Shown here in pieces: positions 32,346-38,535 of a DNA stretch of 38,535 nt. The notes under the pieces are model-generated. The model searched no databases. It worked only from the letters and a program-made list of their open reading frames with translations, and was not told the origin of the DNA. Location: contig CALIRQ010000014.1 in the NCBI GenBank assembly GCA_938042195.1, positions 1 to 38,535 of the forward strand, read 5' to 3'. Source of the stretch: an uncultured archaeon. Its GTDB lineage: Archaea > Thermoproteota > Bathyarchaeia > 40CM-2-53-6 > CALIRQ01. Position 1 is the first letter of the stretch, and each line of letters begins with the position of its first letter. Both the position numbers and the translations under genes were made by a program.

Positions 32346-33110
32346 GTGAGGGATTCCTTCAGGATGATGTCCGCCATGGTGAAGCTCGAGCTCAGGAGGC
32401 TTAGGCACGATAGGGCCGAGTTATACACGAGGGCCGTCCAGCCGGTGCTTTGGCTGATGATCTACGGGCCCATAATGGGCACGGTGAAGGCCATACCGAC
32501 GGGCGGCATACCGTATACGGATTACATAGCCCCCGGGGTATTGATACAATCGACCACGTTCGTCTCGGTCTTCTTCGGCTTGACGATAGTCTGGGAGAGG
32601 GAATCCGGTATCTTGAAGAAGCTCCTCGTGGCCCCCGCATCCAGATACGCCACGGTGATCGGCAGATCCATGGCATCGGGCATAAGGGCAATATTCCAAA
32701 CCTTCGTCATCATACCGCTGGCGCTGCTCATTGGGGTGAAATTCGTCCCGAATCCCGCCCATTTCATCTTCGCCCTCTTGATAATATTCTTCGCATCTGG
32801 CGGCTTCTCGGCCACATCGATCTTAGTGGCATCCTTCATGAAGACCAGGGAGAGGGTCATGGGCATGGGCCAAGCCATAATCTTCCCGCTCTTCTTCGCG
32901 AGCAATGCGCTCTATCCCGTCAAGATGATGCCCCAAACCCTACAATACTTCGCCATGATCAATCCCATGAGCTACGTCGTCGATGCCGTTAGGGGCCTGC
33001 TCATAAGCGGGGACCTATCCAACTTGGCGATCGATCTGGCAGCGATAGCCCTCTTCGATGCCATAATGTTCGCGGCCACCTCCATCAGCTTCAGGAGGAT
33101 CATCGAATGA
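32346..33110 (+). CDS. ABC-2 type exporter permease
   Basis: A 254-residue membrane subunit with six helices and the ABC-2 pattern. It has an N-terminal amphipathic RDSFRMMSAMVKLELRRLRHDRAELYTR and the cytosolic coupling motif WERESGILKKLLVAPASRYATVIGRS. FFASNALYPVKMMPQTLQYFAMINPMSYVVDAVRGLL occurs near the end, as in the DrrB/NodJ family. The start is GTG 32346, five bases after the ATPase stop, so the two are coupled and work as one transporter. It converges on hypE. Confidence 0.92.
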   Translation: MRDSFRMMSAMVKLELRRLRHDRAELYTRAVQPVLWLMIYGPIMGTVKAIPTGGIPYTDYIAPGVLIQSTTFVSVFFGLTIVWERESGILKKLLVAPASRYATVIGRSMASGIRAIFQTFVIIPLALLIGVKFVPNPAHFIFALLIIFFASGGFSATSILVASFMKTRERVMGMGQAIIFPLFFASNALYPVKMMPQTLQYFAMINPMSYVVDAVRGLLISGDLSNLAIDLAAIALFDAIMFAATSISFRRIIE

Positions 33111-33142
33111 GCCGGATCGGGCAGGCCTCGCCCTCGATCGGC

Positions 33143-34189
33143 TCAGCATATCCTCGGGATGGGGTCCCCAACGGGGGGCGGGAGGACCCTCAAGCCGCCC
33201 ACTTGGGTCCTCATGACCACTCCCTCGTATCGCTTTGTTGCATATCCGATTATCTCAGCGTCCCTGCCGAGCTCGTGGCGGCGGAGCTCCTCCAATACCT
33301 CCTCGGCCTTTTCCGCAATGGTCCCTATCACCAATTTTCCCTCGTTCCCAACGTCCAGGGGATCTATGCCCAGCATTTCGCATGCCGCCCTGACCTCCCC
33401 CTTGATTGGGATCCTGTCCTCGTGGATCAAGATGCCGACGTTCGATTTCTGGGACCATTCGTTCAAAGCATTTGATAGCCCTCCCCTAGTGGGATCCTTC
33501 ATGCTCACTATGCCGCCAACTTCGAGCAAGGACTCGACCAGAGCGTTGAGGGGGGCGACGTCCGATGAGATGCTCCCCTCGAACCCATAGCCCTCCCTGC
33601 AGGACATTATCGCCATCCCGTGGTCGCCGATCGTGCCCGAGACTATTATGGCGTCCCCATCGGCCAAGTTGGAATCCAATAGCCATCGGGAGCTCAAGGC
33701 CCTCCTTCGCCTAACCTCCGCTAGGTTCGAATCGAGGGCCGGGCTCCTGATCCCAATCCCCGACATGTTTATCACGATCCCGTCGATCCCCCCCTTCTCC
33801 ACGACCTTCGTATCCCCGGTCACCACGAAGACGCCGGCCTCGGAGCAGGTTTTGGTCATGCTCTCCAAGACCCTATCAAAGTCTTGGAGCGGGAAACCCT
33901 CCTCAATTATGAGCCCCGATGCCAACGCGAGAGGCCTCCCGCCCATGACCGCTATATCGTTGACGGTCCCGGAAACAGATAACCTTCCTATATCCCCGCC
34001 CGGGAAGAATATCGGCTTGACTGTATAGGAATCGGATTTGAGGACTATGCCATTCACTACGGCGGAGTCGTCCATCGCCTCCAATGGGACCTCGACGCCG
34101 CTTCCACCGAGGCGCTTCACGATGCGCTCCTTGATGAGGCGCTGCATGGCCGCTCCGCCGGCCCCGTGTTCCATCCTTATGGCTTCCAT
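33143..34189 (-). CDS. hypE: [NiFe]-hydrogenase maturation protein HypE
   Basis: A 348-residue ATP-dependent dehydratase that turns the carbamoyl group on its C-terminal cysteine into the thiocyanate used for the CN ligands of hydrogenase. The C-terminus is exactly PRIC, as required. Other landmarks are MEHGAGGAAMQRLI, DDSAVV, FFPGGDIGRLSVSGTVNDIAVMGG, TGDTKVVEKG, GTIGDHGMAIM, KDPTRGGLSNALNEW and the AEIIGYATKR tail. Its ATG overlaps the end of the LarA-like gene by 13 bases, giving a coupled pair on the strand opposite hypC and hypD. Confidence 0.96.
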   Translation of the reverse strand: MEAIRMEHGAGGAAMQRLIKERIVKRLGGSGVEVPLEAMDDSAVVNGIVLKSDSYTVKPIFFPGGDIGRLSVSGTVNDIAVMGGRPLALASGLIIEEGFPLQDFDRVLESMTKTCSEAGVFVVTGDTKVVEKGGIDGIVINMSGIGIRSPALDSNLAEVRRRRALSSRWLLDSNLADGDAIIVSGTIGDHGMAIMSCREGYGFEGSISSDVAPLNALVESLLEVGGIVSMKDPTRGGLSNALNEWSQKSNVGILIHEDRIPIKGEVRAACEMLGIDPLDVGNEGKLVIGTIAEKAEEVLEELRRHELGRDAEIIGYATKRYEGVVMRTQVGGLRVLPPPVGDPIPRIC

Positions 34190-35385
34190 CGCTGACCGCC
34201 CCCGGACTGGACATCCCCCGCCAAGGATAAAAAGTTCTTAGAGGCGTTCGCAATCGCGTATACCGGCGAATCCTCGCCGAGCGCCCTCTTGGCGCTCTCT
34301 AGGGCCGAATTTGCGGATCTGAAGATCTTTATCTTGAGGGGCCTCAGGAGGGCCTCTGGGACCGCCGAGACCAAGAGGACCCTGAACTCCTCGAAGACCC
34401 TCATCAGGAGATAGGAATGGATCCACGCCTCCGAGGGCTCTTTCTCGAGGATCCCCCTGAGCCTCTCCTTATTCCCATATCGGGCGAAGGCATCGATCAG
34501 GGCGATATTGCCAATACCGCTTCGGCATTCGGCCAGCAACAAAATAGCCCCTCCCACCTCCAAGCCACTGAGGACGTTGAAAATCGAGCGCGAGGCCGAC
34601 TCGAAGTGAAGGTCGCTTGGGGCACCGCCGGCACTCGATATGGCGATCTTCGCCCTCCTGCTGATCCTCCTGGAATACAATTGCCCATATTTCTCCTCTC
34701 CGGCCCTTAATGCCTCATCAAGCCCCCCTTGGGCGCAATCCACGAACCTTCCATCTAGGCCCTCTATGAAGAAGAACGCGTAATCGATCCCAGCGATCTC
34801 AGCGCATTCACATCCATCCAGATAGGATGGGTTCCTCTCCGCGCCCGCCTTCGGATCCCACTCGAGCGCAAGCGCTACGTTGGCCCGGATGGTTTCCGGG
34901 CTGGCAATGCATTCCAAGAGCCCCCTCACCCATCCATGGCCGTGGATCGGATCCCTCTCCAGCTTTCCCAATAGGATCCTGCGATCCGATCGATGGAAAT
35001 CCCCATCGATCTGTACCTTGTTGCCATGCCCCGTCCTCCCCAGGTCCTCGAATGGGCGATCGGGAGATCCCCCGCGCCGCCACTCCAAGCCCGGCAGGGC
35101 CGGCAGGGGGCCATCGGCGTTTGTGAAGGCTTTGAAGCTGGCGCTTGGCAGGGAATCCTTCAGGGCCCTCAGGACCTCCTCCCCATCCTTGGATCTAATG
35201 AGTTCGCCGTCGATGGCGAGGGAGATGGTCCTCGCCTCTGAGAGAGCGGGGATCGCGCGGCCCAAGATCGATTGGATCGATATCTCGCCCTGGGGGGTTT
35301 GGAACTCGAAGAACCCGAGCAGGCGCTCGGCGGGCACGTTAACGAATACCTCAGTATCGCCATATGGCAACCAGAGCTCAACCAC
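34177..35385 (-). CDS. LarA-like (DUF2088) protein coupled to hypE
   Basis: A 402-residue protein resembling nickel-dependent lactate racemase LarA. VVELWLPYGDTEVFVNVP aligns with the LarA N-terminus. GRTGHGNKVQIDGDF, ASPETIRANVALALEWDP and SSAGGAPSDLHFESASRSI match the domain-linking and C-terminal motifs. Several key positions look changed: the GYSGGxK loop that carries the pincer-bound lysine is replaced by GHGWVRG--LLE, and the GGYPKD motif reads GGAPSD. So it may not hold the nickel pincer cofactor or may do other chemistry. Start at GTG 35385 (SD GGGGGAGGG; TATA 35441-35458); the frame is open to 35487. The 13-base overlap with hypE hints at nickel biology. Confidence 0.72.
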   Translation of the reverse strand: MVELWLPYGDTEVFVNVPAERLLGFFEFQTPQGEISIQSILGRAIPALSEARTISLAIDGELIRSKDGEEVLRALKDSLPSASFKAFTNADGPLPALPGLEWRRGGSPDRPFEDLGRTGHGNKVQIDGDFHRSDRRILLGKLERDPIHGHGWVRGLLECIASPETIRANVALALEWDPKAGAERNPSYLDGCECAEIAGIDYAFFFIEGLDGRFVDCAQGGLDEALRAGEEKYGQLYSRRISRRAKIAISSAGGAPSDLHFESASRSIFNVLSGLEVGGAILLLAECRSGIGNIALIDAFARYGNKERLRGILEKEPSEAWIHSYLLMRVFEEFRVLLVSAVPEALLRPLKIKIFRSANSALESAKRALGEDSPVYAIANASKNFLSLAGDVQSGGGQRWKP

Positions 35386-35440
35386 TCCGCCCTCCCCCCG
35401 ACCGATCCCATATCCACCGATTCGAGGATCTCCAAAGCCG

Positions 35441-35458
35441 TATAATATATAATGTATA
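35441..35458 (-). promoter_or_regulatory. TATA region of the LarA-like/hypE unit
   Basis: An AT-only stretch (TATACATTATATATTATA on the minus strand) lies 56-73 bases ahead of GTG 35385 and inside the gap after sfsA, so this pair can be transcribed apart from sfsA. Confidence 0.55.
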
Positions 35459-35493
35459 TCGAGGGCGCGCCCGTCCGAGGGGAGCAAGGCCCT

Positions 35494-36237
35494 CTATACT
35501 AGGACGGGCAGGTCATCGTTAAATAGGAGTATCCTAAGCTCCCCATTCACAAGCTTCCCCTCGATCCCCAATGCCCTCACCTCCACCCCAGCGCATCGCG
35601 CCTCCTTAAGCAACCGGGCCATCTCTGGATCGCCCCGCCCATATGGCTTGAAGGCCTTGGCGCCGGGCAGAGCGGCCACGAAGGCCACAATCCCGCGCCC
35701 CCCATCCCTCGCGTACCTCATGAGCCTCTCAATCTGCCTCCTCCCCCTGGGGGTTGGGCAATCCGGATATCCGGCCTTATCGCCCTCATGGAGCAATACG
35801 GCGCTCTTGAGCTCCAATAGTGCATCGCTCCCGCCGCAATCGAGGAGGTAATCGAGGACGCTATCGCCGAGCCTCGGGCCCCTCTTGGCTATGGAGCATC
35901 CCCTCAGCCAACCGATCAGCCCCTTGCCGATCGCGGCTTCGAAGGCCAGCGCTTGCGTCCGCGTATCCACTATCGCCAAACCGCGCCCAGGGGCCTCGAT
36001 CGCGATCAATATGCGATCGGTCATCCCGCTCCTCTTGGGCTTGCAGATAGCCCCCCTTCCAGCAACTATGAGGTCCTCCAGCCTCCCGGTATTGGTGTTC
36101 AGGGCCCTTCGATGCTCCCCATCGATGATCACTTCCACCACGAACCTATTGACCCTCCTCGAGATCGTGCAGCGCTCCACCGACCCGATCTCGATCAGCT
36201 CCATTGAGGATCCCGGGAGCATTCGTGAGAACGGCAT
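35494..36237 (-). CDS. sfsA: SfsA-family protein
   Basis: A 247-residue homologue of SfsA, a nucleic-acid-binding protein with a PD-(D/E)xK-type fold whose role in archaea is unsettled. Visible landmarks are VERCTISRRVNRFVVEVIIDG and HRRALNTNTGRLEDLI (OB-like N-domain), then LLELKSAVLL (the E-x-K), the diagnostic YPDCPTPRGRRQIERLMRYA and GIVAFVAALPGAKAFKPYGRGDPE. The frame is open to 36402, but a TATA box at 36279-36290 places transcription start near 36258. ATG 36237 is then the first start; ATG 36204 (MELIEIG) is nearest the family start. Downstream lie the LarA-like and hypE genes. Confidence 0.9.
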   Translation of the reverse strand: MPFSRMLPGSSMELIEIGSVERCTISRRVNRFVVEVIIDGEHRRALNTNTGRLEDLIVAGRGAICKPKRSGMTDRILIAIEAPGRGLAIVDTRTQALAFEAAIGKGLIGWLRGCSIAKRGPRLGDSVLDYLLDCGGSDALLELKSAVLLHEGDKAGYPDCPTPRGRRQIERLMRYARDGGRGIVAFVAALPGAKAFKPYGRGDPEMARLLKEARCAGVEVRALGIEGKLVNGELRILLFNDDLPVLV

Positions 36238-36278
36238 AAAAGATCCATCCCAGAAGGGCCCGGGGCACGGGCCATTGA

Positions 36279-36290
36279 TATTTTTATAAC
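36279..36290. promoter_or_regulatory. Bidirectional TATA element, sfsA / pyrE
   Basis: TATTTTTATAAC (GTTATAAAAATA on the minus strand) lies about 40 bases from both the sfsA ATG (36237) and the pyrE TTG (36320). Confidence 0.55.
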
Positions 36291-36319
36291 CCCCCGCGCC
36301 ATAGAGGCCTAGAAGCCCA

Positions 36320-36955
36320 TTGAAATCCGATGCGGGCCCATCCAAGAAGGAGATCGTGAAGATACTCGTCAGGACCGGTGCCCTGAAGTTCGGGATTTTC
36401 ACCCTATCGAGCGGGAAGCTCAGCCCATACTACATAGACCTCCGGGTGATCCCAAGCCTACCGGCGGAGTTCGAGAGGATAATGGAGGCGTACGGGGCAA
36501 TAGCGAGCGGGATCAAGACCGAGAGGGGCTTCGACGCGATCGCCGGCATACCGACGGCCGGGATGCCCTTCGCCTCCGTATTGGCCTTCAAGATGAGGGC
36601 CCCCCTCGTCTACGTCAGGCGGGAGGCCAAGGCCCATGGGAGGGAGAGGAGGATCGAGGGCATACTCTCGCCGGGTAGCAAGGTCCTCCTCGTGGACGAT
36701 TTGATCACCACCGGGAAGAACTTGGCATCGGCGGCCCATTCCATAAAGGCCGAGGGCGGGATCGTCGAGGACGCGCTCGTCCTAATAGATAGGGAGGAGG
36801 GGGGAGAGGGCTTATTGAATGGGGAGGGGATCCGCCTTCATAGCTTCCTCAGGATCTCCGAGATAGCCCGCATGATGCTCGATATGGGGGCCATCTCGGA
36901 GGAGGAGTACGAGGCGATAATCGCTCAATGCGAGGGATCCCCTCATCGGGGATAA
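36320..36955 (+). CDS. pyrE: Orotate phosphoribosyltransferase
   Basis: Transfers ribose 5-phosphate from PRPP to orotate in UMP synthesis; 211 residues. ALKFGIFTLSSGKLSPYYIDLR (residues 20-41) is the orotate-site region. GIPTAGMPFASVLAFKM, the VYVRREAKAHGRERRIEG flexible loop and the PRPP-binding VLLVDDLITTGKNLASAA (near 121-138) are all intact. The start is TTG 36320; GTG 36356 with GGAG upstream is a shorter alternative that would trim the first helix. It diverges from sfsA and overlaps the convergent UPF0173 gene by 13 bases. Confidence 0.95.
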   Translation: MKSDAGPSKKEIVKILVRTGALKFGIFTLSSGKLSPYYIDLRVIPSLPAEFERIMEAYGAIASGIKTERGFDAIAGIPTAGMPFASVLAFKMRAPLVYVRREAKAHGRERRIEGILSPGSKVLLVDDLITTGKNLASAAHSIKAEGGIVEDALVLIDREEGGEGLLNGEGIRLHSFLRISEIARMMLDMGAISEEEYEAIIAQCEGSPHRG

Positions 36956-37593
36956 TCCAAGACGAATATCTCGGTTTCGCTGGGCAGGTCCTCTCGATTC
37001 AGCTTTATCTTGTTTGATCCAATCCTCCTAACCTTGCCCTTTCCCTCAAGGAAATCCTCCACTGGGGATATGGGGAAATCTATGACCGGCGTTTTGTAAT
37101 GCATCGGTATGGCCACCCTGGGCGCTACCAGCTTCAATACCCTATCCGCCTCCTTGGGCCCTATGGTGAAATATCCGCCCACGGGGATCATCATGACATC
37201 GACGCGCCCCATCTCATCAACTTCTTTCCCAGAGAGCGCGTGGCCCAAATCGCCCAAATGGGCAACCCGGATGCCGTCCAATTCGAAGGAGTAGATTATA
37301 TTCCTGCCCCTCTTGCTCCCCCTCGCATCGTCGTGGTATGTCCCAATGCCCTTGACCTCGATCCCCTTAACCCTATGAAGCCCCTCCGACCTTACGACGA
37401 TGGGCCTCCCCTTTATGACGTGAACCTTATTATGATCGAAGTGCTCATGGGATACCAGGACTATATCCGCGACCACATCCGGGGTCTTATACCCAACGTC
37501 CCTCCCCTCGAAGGGGTCCATCACGATGGAGGTGCCGTCCGAACCGGTCACCCTGAAGCACGCGTGGCCGAGCCATTCTATCTCCAAGGCCAT
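36943..37593 (-). CDS. UPF0173 metal-dependent hydrolase (metallo-beta-lactamase fold)
   Basis: A 216-residue hydrolase with the motif VSHEHFDHN (HxHxDH with one E, near 49-57) and further ligands in HLGDLGHAL and AIPMHYKTP, the pattern of the UPF0173/UlaG-like group. WLGHACFRVTG at the N-terminus is typical. The physiological substrate is unknown; related proteins hydrolyse lactones or phosphoesters. CTTTATATCC near 37620-37629 is about 30 bases before the ATG, so the message is nearly leaderless. Confidence 0.9.
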   Translation of the reverse strand: MALEIEWLGHACFRVTGSDGTSIVMDPFEGRDVGYKTPDVVADIVLVSHEHFDHNKVHVIKGRPIVVRSEGLHRVKGIEVKGIGTYHDDARGSKRGRNIIYSFELDGIRVAHLGDLGHALSGKEVDEMGRVDVMMIPVGGYFTIGPKEADRVLKLVAPRVAIPMHYKTPVIDFPISPVEDFLEGKGKVRRIGSNKIKLNREDLPSETEIFVLDYPR

Positions 37594-37644
37594 TCAATCG
37601 AATCCCATTGGCCTTTGGATATAAAGATTGGGGGGCGAAGGCCT

Positions 37645-38520
37645 TCATTCCCCGAGCCTCGCCATCGAGGCCACGACCTCCTCCGCATCCCTCCCCTCCG
37701 CGATCGCTATGCCGTAGAGCTTGGCAAGCCTCCGCGCGCCATCCGAGAGCCTCGGCATGGCGACGAGCACGGCCTTCGCGGGGCGTGCGTCGAAAACCTT
37801 GGCGAAGAACTCCATCACCTCCTCCTCCCCGACCTCCGAATCGGAGGAGGCTATGGAGATGGCGAGGTAATCCCCGCCCCTCTTTGCGACCAAATCGAAC
37901 GCATGCTCCGCGCCCGAGGCCCCCCTCAGGGCGCTCAGGTCCTCGATCCGATAGCCCCTCGATTCCAAATAATCGGATATCGAGGCCCCTAGGGAGCAGG
38001 CCAACGCAACCTCCCCCCTCAAGGCTTCGTTGAACCTATATTCGCATATATGCCTCAGGTGGGCTTCCTCGTGGGTGAATTTGAAACCGCAGGCCATGCA
38101 TATATGGCGCACGAGCGGGGTCGCGAAATTCGCCCCGCAATCCAAGCATTCGAAGGAGCCGCGCATGCGGCCATAATCCGCCCCCGCCGATATGAGGCGC
38201 CCCCCGCATTTAGGACAGGCCAGCCCATTTCCCCTCGCGAACACCTCCCCTGGACCGATGAAGCCGCAACGGTAATGCTCGATTAGCTCCCCCCTCCCGA
38301 GCCTCGGGCTTCGGCAGGAGGGGCATAGATATCTATCGTAGAACTCCGGGGAATCGCATCTCGGGCAAAGGGGTTGCACATCGATTATATCCTTATGGAA
38401 GAGGCCCAGGTTCGATAGTTCCTCCAAAATCCCCAAGCCCACGCCCTCCGGGGCCCCATCAAGATCCAGCGCGTAAAGGCCCCCCTCCTCCTTGGGCATT
38501 ATGGATCCATGGCCATCCAT
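37645..38520 (-). CDS. Multi-zinc-ribbon (TackOD1-like) protein with nuclease-like C-terminus
   Basis: A 291-residue protein whose frame stays open through the window edge, so the true N-terminus may lie outside. Residues 49-160 hold a string of zinc motifs: CPRC...YLCPSCRSPRLGRGELIEHYRCG, CPKCGGRL, ECLDCGANF, and CMACGFKFTHEEAHLRHIC. The first part resembles the TackOD1 output domain described from Thaumarchaeota. Residues 165-291 look like a restriction-endonuclease-type fold: helix, then EHAFDLVAKRGGDYLAISIA, then KAVLVAMPRLSDGARRLAKLYGI. The D is present but the E-x-K of the strand reads ISIASS, so catalytic ability is doubtful. It could sense or bind nucleic acid. Family calls are by eye. 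Confidence 0.65.
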   Translation of the reverse strand: MDGHGSIMPKEEGGLYALDLDGAPEGVGLGILEELSNLGLFHKDIIDVQPLCPRCDSPEFYDRYLCPSCRSPRLGRGELIEHYRCGFIGPGEVFARGNGLACPKCGGRLISAGADYGRMRGSFECLDCGANFATPLVRHICMACGFKFTHEEAHLRHICEYRFNEALRGEVALACSLGASISDYLESRGYRIEDLSALRGASGAEHAFDLVAKRGGDYLAISIASSDSEVGEEEVMEFFAKVFDARPAKAVLVAMPRLSDGARRLAKLYGIAIAEGRDAEEVVASMARLGE

Positions 38521-38535
38521 GACCCAGCTCAGGAA

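Noticed and set aside
37099-37992. 297-codon plus-strand frame opposite the UPF0173 and zinc-ribbon genes
   Set aside because: It runs antisense across two real genes and their intergenic promoter; the translation has no recognisable domain and shadow composition (His, Arg, Pro, Gly).

Overview
The window reads as a chromosomal segment of an archaeon, most likely a thermophilic member of the TACK lineages (Thermoproteota in the broad sense). The supporting signals are a family B DNA polymerase of the crenarchaeal PolB1/Dpo1 type, RadA, an LSm protein, an archaeal ATP-dependent DNA ligase, a tungsten/molybdopterin aldehyde:ferredoxin oxidoreductase, TATA boxes about 20-40 bases ahead of many starts, and very frequent TTG/GTG starts with AGG/ATA codons. 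I see no rRNA, tRNA, CRISPR array or insertion sequence. The species cannot be named from this sequence alone.

Layout. 1-720: a VapBC toxin-antitoxin pair (VapC runs off the left edge) with a palindromic promoter. 995-5289: a DUF72 protein, then PolB1 and agmatinase on the minus strand. 5344-5861 is a gene-free gap. 5862-9687: a small Cys/His metal-binding protein coupled to a type IA topoisomerase, then a processive family 2 glycosyltransferase. 9661-11365: two small membrane proteins and a decayed surface-protein remnant. 11592-15854: ATP-dependent DNA ligase and, convergent to it, a fusion of aldehyde:ferredoxin oxidoreductase (AOR) with hexulose-6-phosphate synthase (HPS). 15970-16592: a compact operon of three tiny ORFs (92, 30 and 32 codons) with a TATA box, an upstream 16-bp palindrome and a hairpin/oligo-T terminator. 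16654-19505: a Gfo/Idh/MocA oxidoreductase diverging from a ferredoxin plus coiled-coil protein operon, an AT-rich orphan, and an HTH-like protein coupled to a nucleotidyltransferase.

19587-25789 (minus strand) is a tightly packed run: RqcH/NFACT, CBS-zinc ribbon protein, dihydroorotase, Mut7-C RNase-like protein, AMMECR1 protein and an MJ1255-like glycosyltransferase, with several stop/start overlaps. 25934-28055: a small membrane protein followed by a 24-bp direct repeat, RadA with a coupled small gene, and divergent LSm. 28119-34189: CTP synthase diverging from hypC-hypD and an ABC exporter; hypE converges on the exporter and overlaps a LarA-like (DUF2088) gene. 35494-38520: SfsA diverging from pyrE, a UPF0173 metal-dependent hydrolase, and a zinc-ribbon protein resembling TackOD1 with a nuclease-like tail that may continue off the right edge.

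Themes: pyrimidine synthesis (pyrC-like, pyrE, pyrG), DNA replication and repair (PolB1, ligase, topoisomerase, RadA), nickel-enzyme maturation (hypC, hypD, hypE, LarA-like), and a possible C1/pentose link. The AOR-HPS fusion is the most striking object. HPS run in reverse makes ribulose 5-phosphate and formaldehyde, and an AOR-family enzyme could oxidise that formaldehyde with ferredoxin as acceptor, so the fusion suggests channelling or detoxification of formaldehyde in an organism that makes pentoses by reverse RuMP chemistry.
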